From: Talaromyces rugulosus
Lineage: Eukaryota; Ascomycota; Eurotiomycetes; Eurotiales; Trichocomaceae
Assembly (NCBI RefSeq): GCF_013368755.1
Contig: NC_049561.1
Location: 2,170,001-2,234,000, forward strand
Direction: 5' to 3'
Length of the DNA: 64,000 nt
Of this stretch, positions 11,657-22,695 are shown piece after piece (position 1 is the first letter of the stretch; each line of letters opens with the position of its first letter). The translations under genes and the position numbers were made by a program. A model generated the notes under the pieces. It was given only the letters and a program-made list of their open reading frames with translations. It searched no databases and was not told where the DNA came from.

Positions 11657-14600
11657 ATGAGCGAAATCCTGACCGCTCGTCCGCCAACTCCTCCGCGAAC
11701 ATTTTTCAAGCGAGATGCAGATCATTTACAGGATCGACTGAATGTGCCCGATACCCCCTCCGCCGCTGATTCGAACATCTTGAGGTCGAGCAAGAAGGTC
11801 AACTTCTCCCCAATCACGAGCTACATCAAGCCGGCAACAGCCTCGGGTTTGACCCCCGTGTCCAATACCGCGATTCGTTCGATCCCTCCTTCCAATGAAT
11901 GCAAACCGGTCAAGTCGATTCTCAAAATGACGAATGGTCCAACTCCAACGGAAGAAAACGAGCCCCAGCCTTTCGCTGTTCTACTGGAATCGGCAATACA
12001 ACAACTGGCCGGAGAGTCTATAAGCTCCCGAGTGGACGCTTACATACACCTCCTGGGATCAACAAAAACTTATGACAGTGTTCCCGAGCAGAGCGCCATG
12101 GTCTCGAAAGTAGGGCTACTGGCCCAATTCATCCAACGTGATGTCGGTAGGGATTTCGGCAAGGGAGAAGTGTTGGAGATGAATTTGGTCACAAATGCGA
12201 TGAAGTTTGCGATCTACCTCGTATGGAGCGAGGCGCTTTCTACCTATCTTCCTGATGACTTCAAGATCTTTATCGTTGATCATTCTTTAAGCGCCCTACA
12301 AGATAGCAAGGTTCCCAAGACCGTGCTCATTCACTACACAAACCTTCTATACAACCAGAATTTCCCGCCGAAGATAATGACGAATTCACGGATTACTCGA
12401 ATCCTAGCTGCTTTGAGTAATCTTGCGGATCGTGTGAAAGGCAACGGGGTTATCTCGCAACGATTAGGAGTATACACACGCTTGCTTGGCCAGGACAAGG
12501 CTGCTATGGCCTCGCAAGCATCATTATGGGTCGAGAATCTCATTTCCGGTCTTCTCCACCCAATCAAGGATGTCAGGTCAAAGGCCTTGGTTCTTGGTAA
12601 TCAAGTCTCTGTCATACTTGGCCCGAACTTGAATATTTCGAAAACCATTCTAGACATATTCAACAAGGAACTGCCTAAGGGCCAAAAGCTCGTGTCAGAA
12701 ATTTGTGAGAGGATGTCACGCATGATGTCCTCGGTTGATAGCGGAGAGCATGTACCACAGATTTGGAGCATTATCATCCTACTCCTGAGAAGTAAGCGAT
12801 TCGTTATGGAAGAGTGGACATATTTCAAGGATTGGGTCCTTGTTTTGCAAAAGTGTTTCAACTGCAGTGAACCTCGAATCAAGATTCAGGCTATTCTTGG
12901 ATGGAATCGATTCGTCTATGTCATCACTTGCAACGACTCGACCAGTCGTAGCATGATGAAGATGCTCACGAGACCAATTGTATCGCAGTTTGAGCGCAAG
13001 AAAACCGAAAAACCAGGGAGCACCGTCAATCGGGCGGTACTATCAAGCTATTACAATCTCATCTACTATGCATTCCGTCCGTCAGCTTCGTATGAGCATA
13101 CCGACTTCATTTGGGAGGAATATATACACCAACCGCTAGCCAAAATTTTCACTACCAGCTCTCAGCTGAGCGATTCCGCCTGCAAAGCACTGGCATCCCT
13201 CCTATGGAGCTCTCAACCTAAAGTGTGGACGGAAAACAAGATCAACGAGCCATTGAAGATGGAGCCAGAAAATATATTTCCTATCGATTGCAAATGGACC
13301 AGATCACGCATTGGTTTAGTGCTTAAAACATTCGAAGCCCTCTTTCCAACCTCAACTTGGGCACCTGAGAACGATCCGGTTTCAGACATCGCGGTTGCGT
13401 GGGCTAATCTCTGCAAATCACTTGCAGAAGCATCAAGCAAGGAGATAAAGGCGTCAACAGGACTCACGCAAGCAATTGCAAGTATTCTTGATCTTTTTCA
13501 GCGCCTTCGACATGGAGCTCCTGCTTCATTGAACGCAGAAACAAGCGACAAGTTCTTGGAAAGACTCTCCTTTCTTTCAACAACGCTCATAACGGCGATT
13601 GGGCCATCACCATTTACTGAAAAGCTGCTTCTTAAGACAGCCCAAGAGACGTATCAGGCTGCAAATACACCAACACACCATCGCACACCCAGCGATTCCA
13701 ACCTCGACACCCCTTTCATGCACATTCTGCGCATTCTCAGCTCGTTTGGCGAAGACTCAGATCTGAGAGATCTGAAGACTAGTCTTTTTGACAGCCTTCT
13801 AGAAGTCGCTTGCAGAGGCCGACAGTCCAGAGGATCTCGTCTAGAGTTTTTAGAAAAATGCACCCTGCTACGGCTGCGCGATAGCGACACCGACCTAAAG
13901 CTGGTTGGTTCAATCTGGGTGGCAGCAGCAAAGTTGACGATAAATTGTCTCACTTCCTTCCCAATGGAGACTCCCCGAGATAGAGACGGTACTGTTACCC
14001 GTGACTACGACAATGTAACAAAGATACTTGCCCGTGGATTACAGTTTGGAACGACATTTCAGACATGGGACTCATTGCTTGACGCATGTATACGCGTGGT
14101 TCGGACAGAAAGAGGAGAACGTAGCATAGCGTCCCTCATTATCGAGCCTTTGGCGACTGAATCCCTGCAACTGACTCGGAAATTATCGTTTTGGCCACTA
14201 AAAGCCCTTACCACCCAAGCCTTATCATTATCCTATTACCAGAAAGGTGAAACCCGAGCATCCGTGACTGGCCTGGGCCAAGGGCCCACTGTGCCCAACC
14301 ATCCTTTCTTTCCTGAAAACCTTTTGGAGCTTATTATTAAAGTTACAGCGGAAGCTTACGAACAATTCAATGTCGATGAAAACATTGCAACCGCAGAGGT
14401 TATGGAATCTCTGACAGCTTTATTGGGCAGCGGCACTGCGCAATTTCGCTTCAAGCTCTTAGACAAGCTTCAAGCTCCATTGTCATTATGGCTACAGGAC
14501 ACTGCTCGCTGCCTGACCTCTGAAAATGGCACGAGCAACAGGTTACTGACTGCAGTGAGTTTAGATGTCAAATTTTCGTGACTAGATGCTAACTAGATTA

Positions 14601-16909
14601 GTGTCGAACGCTCTCGTGGGCAGTAGCAAACATCTTACAGACAGCTGTACCGCATGATGCCGAATCGCTCCGTACGTTTGAAGCCATCGTCTCCGCTGGT
14701 CTCGAGTCGGTGCACAAATCAACAGCAAATCGCTTCATTGAAACATGGAACACAAGCTTTGGATTACAGGCTTCTGTTACTTATCCTCCTGCTGTTCAGT
14801 TGGCTCTTGAAAAACTTGACCCTTTCGTGGAGCTACAGCTACCTTGTCCTTTACCAAGCAAGGATAATTCGAAGGTATATATTAATGTTTACCCTGGATT
14901 ATCAGGGCACAGTTTGGAAATTAACATGATTACAGAGCTATGGAATTCCAGATTTGGTAGAGTCTCAGGACACTGACAGTAGCTTTGACTCTGCTCAAGA
15001 CCTTATCACAAAGGACTTGAAAAACAGGTTCCGCAGAAAACAACGTCCTGCCACTTTTAGCTCTTCTCCAATTACGCAGCTACTGGAAAAGAATGCAGAG
15101 ACTGCACAACCAGCGCGTGCCGATATGACTCCAAGACGGCGGCTTCGTCACGATAATTCTCAAATCCAATTTGTCCCAGTAGAGTCATCTCCTCTGCCAT
15201 CGGATATTGAAAGCCAGCTGCTTACAGAGCGTCAAAAGGAGGTCAAGGAACGACAACGCGGAAGCAATGCTATGTTCCTCGAAGATCTGCCGTCTTCCTC
15301 TCCTGCTCTACCTAGTCCGACAAAGGACACTGGTGTTCTGACTCCAGTCAAGTTGTCCGATTTACGAGACACTGAGCTTGGCTCGGATGATCTATTGACG
15401 CCTACACTGGCTGCGAACTTGCAAGAAAATGACGATGATTTCCCGGGTTCCTCCCCAACTCCTAGCGCGAAGGACAGGTCCATCCAATCACAAAAGGTTT
15501 CATCTTTTCCATTAGGTGTCTCGCAGACAGAGATTGCTCCTCCCTCCGAAATTCAGTCACGTTCACCTCGTCGGCCGGCAGTGAGAAGAAAGTCTTCTCT
15601 TCGCCGATCGGAATCTTACACTTCGGATGCCGACAATCGTGTTGAAAACGGTAGTGGCAGGCGAAGAAGTACCAGACGCTCAGTTACCAGATCGTCGGGC
15701 CCCACTACAGAAGAAACGCCTGTACAAGAAGCCTCGCCCAAGCAGTTAAATAAGTCATCAGACAGCAACAGCAAGGCTCTACCAGAACCAGAAGACGCGC
15801 CTTTAGACGAGATCCCTGACACCTACAAGGACGAGTTTGAACAACAACTTGCTTCTCAGCTTGGACAAGATCTGGAACTGGCAGTAGACTTTCAGGACAT
15901 AGAATATTCTCAACCCAGCAACACTGCAGACTTGCCACCCGCACCAGTCACCAGGAAGAGAAAGCGAGACACCATAACTGATGCTGAACACTCCCCAGTT
16001 TCAGACCGCGGAAAACGACGATCTCTCAGAAGTTCCCAGAGTGCTCCTACCGAGGATAATTTTAATACAGTATCCAAGGAAAATAATACAACTGCCGGGA
16101 CAACAACTCGTCGCTCAGGGCTTTCGGCAAAGGACGTTGTAACACCGCAATCGTCTCCAACAAAGGGTGTCAGCACACCAGATCCAGTTGCTGGTAACAG
16201 GACAAATACTGGGTCCAGGAGGAGACGCAGGCGTCTGGATGACAATTATGTCCCTGAAATTCCATCTTCTCCCCCTCAGGCTGAGTCACATTCATTGAAA
16301 AGGCGAAGATCCCAACGACTTAGTGGAATCCTCAGCTCGCCAGTTACTAAATCAGACTCGATGCCAACAACGCCAAGGAAACAGCAAAAACATGCTCAAT
16401 CGTCGCCTGTCAACCCAGGTACCTCGACACCATCTTCAAGATCGTTGCGAAGGAGGACTCGCCTGTCTGAGGTTGCTGCTACACCTGATGCGAACGAGTC
16501 CACAGAGGATGCTACGAATGATTTAGAGCCAGAGCCGACAGAGCCGACTTTGCCTTTGGAGATACCGGACCAGGAGACTAAAATTCTTACGAGTGACGAG
16601 CCATCTCCACAAGAATTTGTCCAGAGCAAAGATGACGATGTTGCCATGAGCATGGAAGATCCCAATAGCAGTGTTCCAGCGTTGACAGAAGAAGCCCACA
16701 AGCAAACTGGGGAATATGTTTCTCATGAGGTTCAGACGGATACCGTGGTGGATAATGAGGGCGAAACTCAAGGAAGTGGTATTGTCAGCTCTCTTCGCCA
16801 AGTCCTCAGTAATATCAAGAGTGCTTCCTTTGGTCGAGGTGTCCTGAGGGAGATTGATGACCTGATGTTTGACATCCGGGTCGAAGCAGTGAAAAGAAGC
16901 CAAGCCTAA
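11657..16909 (+). CDS. rif1: Rif1, telomere length and replication-timing regulator
   Basis: Large nuclear protein of 1714 aa, with exons 11657..14554, 14602..14874 and 14936..16909 (introns 47 and 61 nt, both phase 0). Rif1 recruits protein phosphatase 1 to restrain origin firing and acts at telomeres and breaks. The N-terminus carries two predicted PP1-docking motifs: RVxF-type KVNF (residues 47-50) and SILK (87-90). A long helical-repeat region follows (about 110-1050), matching the Rif1 N-terminal HEAT-like domain. The C-terminal third is disordered, rich in Ser/Pro/Arg, with many SP and SSP sites and repeated RRRS/RRS clusters, ending in a possible helix (GVLREIDDLMFDIRVEAVKRSQA). The start at 11657 is the first ATG in frame and places the motifs near the N-terminus, as in yeast Rif1. 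Confidence 0.9.
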
Positions 16910-18919
<2,010 letters not shown>

Positions 18920-19096
18920 ATAAAATAGCATAATAACTGCGAGACATGTATCGTAGAGTCGAGGATCGTTAGGTGACCGGTGCGTCGTAGCATGGCTACA
19001 AAAATACAAATAGCCCTGCTATGCCAAATTATATTAAACTAAAAGACAAGACTTGGAGTTTCGAATTTCCAATACAATTATTTGACAGCAACCGTC

Positions 19097-19147
19097 CAAT
19101 AGAGGAAATTTGGGGTTCCCGGATACCATCAAAACACCCCGGACGTC
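19097..19147 (+). repeat. Left arm of inverted repeat
   Basis: This arm matches the reverse complement of 19915-19960 over most of its length. Shared blocks are CAATAGAGGAAATT and CGGATACC(A/G)TCAAAACACC, followed by GACGTC/TACGTC. The left arm has about 9 extra bases between the blocks. Together the arms bound an ~865-bp segment that may be a decayed non-autonomous DNA element. I saw no clear target-site duplication. Confidence 0.7.
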
Positions 19148-19788
19148 AAAATATAAAGACCAAAATTATCAATGGCGGGAAAGGGGGTTTCTTGAACACC
19201 AAAAGCCTGGTGGTAGAAACATTTTGAAATAGGGAGACATTTAATACCTGTCTCTGTGGGTAAAAGACGTGGTAAATACGGTTATTGTCCAAAAAATGTT
19301 AATTAATAAGTGATATATTATAATCCGTATCTGTAGCTACAAAATATATCAAAATTTAGAGACGTCTCGATTTTGAAGACATTTCCAAGAGGTGTAAAAT
19401 GGTTTTTTGGTCTTTTTTTGACGTGTTCCCACACGCTCCTTCCTAAATAGGAGTAGTTTAAACACGTACACGGTTTACCTTTATATATATCCCAACACTG
19501 TCGACAGTAAGTCGGTGGAATCAGGTCACCTGACCGCGCTTCTCCTGAAGAAGCACCGCTTGTGCACAAAAGAATTTCCCCCCTAGATAGCTTCAAGTCT
19601 TCTAAATAATTCAATAACAATATATGTTCCTATTCTGAAGCTTTATACAACCTCTGGCTTGTCGTGTTCGACAAACACCACCCTCTTATATATGTATATA
19701 TATATAACCAGGCTTCGCACCAACGTCAACCACCCCCAAAAGGCCTGATGTCACTAACTAATCAGTGCGCGCGGAGGCCTCGCTGCAG

Positions 19789-19912
19789 CTTCTTGAGTAC
19801 GCTGTCAACCCCCCTATATGGCCTCGCCAATCGACTTGCAGGCTTCGCTGCAGGCCACTAGTTAACCCTGCAAGCTTCTTGCAAACTTCCTCAGTACGTT
19901 GTAACCCCCCTT
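19789..19912 (+). repeat. Pair of diverged direct repeats inside the inverted-repeat element
   Basis: Copy A (19789-19815) and copy B (19886-19912) share CTTC-T-AGTACG-TGT-AACCCCCCT with a few differences. Between them lie variants of GGCTTCGCTGCAGG. This suggests internal subrepeats of a mobile or subterminal element. Confidence 0.55.
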
Positions 19913-19914
19913 GA

Positions 19915-19960
19915 GACGTATCCTGGTGGTGTTTTGACGGTATCCGAATTTCCTCTATTG
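19915..19960 (-). repeat. Right arm of inverted repeat
   Basis: Partner of the arm at 19097-19147 in inverted orientation; see that entry. It ends at CTCTATTG (19960). Confidence 0.7.
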
Positions 19961-20236
19961 AACAAGGCAGTGGGCCATACCCAGTGCAGCAAACTACATC
20001 TCATCCAGATGGTCAAGCAGACCATAAATTTGCTGTAAGTTCAGATAGCTTCATTAGTCCGCTTCAATTGACTAACGACTTTAAGTTAAAAACAAATTCG
20101 GATGTTTTCAGCCACTCAGACAAGCTCTTTGATGCGGTATTGAAAGGAGTTCTTGTTGAACTTGCCGAATATTCCCAATCAACCAAATACTAGCCAAACA
20201 ATGGATGTAGGTTTTGCTGATATTCTTCGGACATAA

Positions 20237-20707
20237 CAACCAGATGAGCTGTTCAACAAACTAAATCCGGGAATTACACCTCAGACGAAAATGGTTTTCG
20301 AAACTATATTCGCATCACCGTCAATGGGATCCAACGCCATCCACTTGTTTGATGAGATTTTACAAATCTTATCAATTGATTCTTGTACTAGGCCAAGGGT
20401 CTACGGTATCTTCGCCCAATCCGAAAAGCCAAGGCCAGCATGCTATATTGGGTATACAAAGAATCTTCAAGATCAGAAAGCGCAGCATATCTTTCATTTT
20501 AACGACAAAAATGAGAAGCATTCGACGTCAACATATGTCGTGTATCGATGCTTGCGGAAAAACTTCACTGATAAAAATCAACTACAATTCAAAACCCTAG
20601 CACCTTATTCGGAAATGCCCAAAAAGTACCTTCATTCTCTGGAAGGTATCTTTACTATTTCTTTTCGTCGTGTTACTATACGTGCACAGAAGATATTCAT
20701 ATACTAA
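20237..20707 (+). pseudogene. GIY-YIG-like domain gene remnant
   Basis: An open frame runs from just after a stop at 20234 to 20707, with its first ATG at 20291 (138 aa from there). It contains RVYGIF, then CYIGYTKNLQ 14-15 residues later, followed by QHIFHF and a later Glu in SLEGIF. This order (GIY, YIG, His, Glu) resembles the GIY-YIG nuclease fold or the related T5orf172/Mug113 group. No start context, splice-linked upstream exon or full catalytic Arg is evident (Lys/Gln lie where Arg is expected), and in-frame stops lie just upstream. I therefore call it a fragment or pseudogene. It could instead be the last exon of a gene whose earlier exons I cannot join. Confidence 0.45.
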
Positions 20708-21074
20708 AAAAACCGGACACCAGAGCATATATTAATCAATAGTATCCATAAACGCCTCAAGATACCATCACTGCTCTGGGGGCTAAATATGGTTTGGCCC
20801 CTCAGCCAAACATGTCCTCACCCGCTGCGATCAGTACCAGCACCATATGCTAATCCAACATGTGTTTGTTCGCTCCTTCTTCCTTCTTCCTTCTTCATTT
20901 TTCTTTCTTCCTTCCTTCCAATCCCAGCGACTCAAGGTAAGTTGACTTTTCCCATGCCCTCCATCCTCTCTCCATCCTCTCACCATTCTCCATTCTGCTT
21001 TTCACGTCTGCTTTCAACCATACCGTTGTTATCATCCATCATCTCATAACCAGCATCCCGCAACTAATAGCAAT
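20708..21074 (+). promoter_or_regulatory. Promoter and 5' leader of the SAP gene with likely leader intron
   Basis: A pyrimidine-rich tract (20870-20920, repeated TTCC/TTCTTCC) is followed by GGTAAGT at 20936-20942 and a CATAACCAG acceptor at 21053. This defines a probable 117-nt intron in the 5' leader. Splicing signals ahead of the ATG at 21075 support a real transcribed gene. Confidence 0.55.
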
Positions 21075-21701
21075 ATGGCAGCCAAACCACATCACACAGT
21101 TGCAAAGCTGAGACGCGAGTATGCCAAGCTCGGTTTGCCTAACTCCGGAAAAAGAGCCGACCTCGTGAGACGTCTACAAGATTGTCGGATTTCTGCTACA
21201 GCACCCACACCTGCAGATTCATCCTCTTCAGACGAAGATTTCATTGGTTGTTGGGTCGCTACAACCATATTATCTCATGTTTCAGATGCGATTGAAATGG
21301 CACGCCAAAAGCTCATAGATGCAGCACAGAATGACACTCTTCAAGAGGAAACCTTACGCAACGACGACAGGGTCATCACTAATCGCCGCGGAGGGTTCTT
21401 ATCCCGTATGAGAGAGGATCTTGATGACGTTTGTAACAAGCTAGCCATCTTAGACGAGAAACTTGAGGCCACAACTGCAAGGCTGACCGCCTTAACTGCA
21501 GACCACACCGTGAAGACCGAGGCCCTTTTCGCGAAGACAGACGAACTCGAGCGCACCGCTGTCGGATTCCGAGACTTCCGGAACAAATTTATCGGTACAT
21601 ACAAACGCGATATTCTACAAGATTATAATGATGAAAATATCAACTGTTTTAATGATGGCGATGTCAATTCTAATGACACTACCCTGGTGACTAGGAGTTA
21701 G
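21075..21701 (+). CDS. Orphan SAP-domain / coiled-coil protein
   Basis: Intronless coding region of 208 aa. Residues about 7-42 (VAKLRREYAKLGLPNSGKRADLVRRL, split here as LRREYAKLGLPNSGK and RADLVRRL) fit the SAP helix-extended loop-helix DNA-binding motif: Leu-rich helix, GLPNSGKRADLV turn, second helix. After an acidic linker (DSSSSDEDF) comes a long helical part (about 75-180) with heptad-like Leu/Ala spacing (CNKLAILDEKLEATTARLTAL), a likely coiled coil. The C-terminus is Asn/Asp-rich and probably disordered. It could be a chromatin- or DNA-tethering protein. I recognise no named orthologue. Its position between a decayed element and a tRNA, and next to a GIY-YIG remnant, suggests an accessory or fast-evolving gene. 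Confidence 0.75.
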   Translation: MAAKPHHTVAKLRREYAKLGLPNSGKRADLVRRLQDCRISATAPTPADSSSSDEDFIGCWVATTILSHVSDAIEMARQKLIDAAQNDTLQEETLRNDDRVITNRRGGFLSRMREDLDDVCNKLAILDEKLEATTARLTALTADHTVKTEALFAKTDELERTAVGFRDFRNKFIGTYKRDILQDYNDENINCFNDGDVNSNDTTLVTRS

Positions 21702-22217
21702 GTCTGTGAAAAGTGTTCATCTATAAACACCGATGTATGGGCACACTTTAGGGGGTAGGCTTGTAGAAAGTATCCCTAGCCTCACTCTATAGTATATGAC
21801 TCCCTGAGAATAATTCAAGAAGAATAAAAAAAAAGGCAAAATGAAAAAAAAAAAATTGATTTGGTGTTGCAGTGGTTTCCCACTGCATTGGCCCTTCGGA
21901 AGGGTGGTTTCCCCGGCCTCCGGGAACCATATCGGAGAGGCTCTGAGGTTTCTTTTTTAGTAGACATGCGAGCAGATTAGAGATTGAGACAGTGAATTGA
22001 ATTGGAATTGCATCGATTGCCTGAATTTTCATATGCACCCTTATCTGCTGCAAGCGAGTACCGGTTCGACAAACACCCTGCCGCTGCTCACACTGGCCCA
22101 TTCCACGGGGCGGTCATACTTTGCACCACAGTGTTTAAAAAATTAACTGCAAAAACTAATTGCATGATATATCTAGCCACTATACGGTGGCAAAAGTAGA
22201 GTTGTCTCTACTTAAAA
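21702..22217. other. SAP gene 3' region up to the tRNA
   Basis: 516 bp with two A-rich runs (21827-21855) and the hairpin row listed separately. No coding region. The last ~60 bp lie directly upstream of the tRNA. Confidence 0.45.
21868..21928 (+). repeat. Three consecutive hairpins
   Basis: Hairpin 1 (21868-21887) is a perfect 8-bp stem, TGCAGTGG/CCACTGCA with loop TTTC. Hairpin 2 (21892-21904) is CCCTT-CGG-AAGGG. Hairpin 3 (21906-21928) pairs GGTTTCCCCGG with CCGGGAACC around CCT with two bulges. TGGTTTCCC occurs in both hairpins 1 and 3. Seen directly in the sequence; the role is unknown (3' UTR structure, small RNA or element end). Confidence 0.6.
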
Positions 22218-22309
22218 GCTCCGATGGTCTAGCGGTTATGATGCGGTCTTCCCATGCAATGAAATGCATTAAACAGACCGCGACCCGGGTCCGACTCCCG
22301 GTCGGAGCA
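22218..22309 (+). tRNA. tRNA-Gly (CCC) with intron
   Basis: The acceptor stem GCTCCGA pairs perfectly with TCGGAGC (22302-22308), with discriminator A at 22309. The anticodon stem CGGTC/GACCG flanks a loop TT-CCC-A...A, giving anticodon CCC (22251-22253). A 20-nt intron (22255-22274) sits at the canonical position one base 3' of the anticodon. The T stem CCGGG/CCCGG encloses TCCGACT, so the usual TTC of the T loop is TCC here. A-box (TGGTCTAGCGGTTATGATG) and B-box (GGGTCCGACTCCC) promoters are recognisable. Identity rests on the anticodon reading. Confidence 0.85.
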
Positions 22310-22314
22310 GCATC

Positions 22315-22321
22315 TTTTTTT
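22315..22321 (+). terminator. RNA polymerase III terminator
   Basis: Run of seven T residues starting six bases after the tRNA 3' end, the standard Pol III stop signal. Confidence 0.8.
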
Positions 22322-22695
22322 ACTTCTCTCTTTCTCTCTTTCTCCTTTTCTATGACTATAATGGTTTATGTTCAGTAGATGTTTGTTTGTTTTTGCCAAG
22401 CTTTTGTGCTGTTGTCCAGATATATCGGGTTGTGATTGAAAGGTCGGTTAAGTCGGCATGTACCTTTTCGGCCTAGTTTACAACTAAACGAATGGCGTCA
22501 CCGCTCGAAATTTCGTTCAATTGCGAGGCACTGAAAGCAAATATTAATAGCAGTGGAATAAACCGACTGATGACACACGAGATCCCAGGAATCCATATAC
22601 TAAACTTCGTACATACTTTTTGGTGCCGTGTTGCCAGCATAGTCGGCGATAGTTCCCCGCAATACAGTACCGGTTGTACGAGATTGTAACTGTGG
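22322..22695 (+). promoter_or_regulatory. Upstream region of the MFS gene
   Basis: About 370 bp between the tRNA terminator and the transporter start. It begins with a CT-rich stretch. No other feature seen. Confidence 0.4.

Larger units (their letters stand above)
18920..20236. other. Accessory region without intact genes
   Basis: Non-genic stretch that opens the 19-22 kb island. It holds the inverted-repeat element described separately, AT-rich decayed-looking sequence (19000-19480), a small block with TA repeats (19687-19708) and GC-richer direct repeats (19740-19915). An open frame of 69 codons at 19984-20193 has no recognisable domain and may be a broken piece of the following GIY-YIG-like gene. 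Confidence 0.5.
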
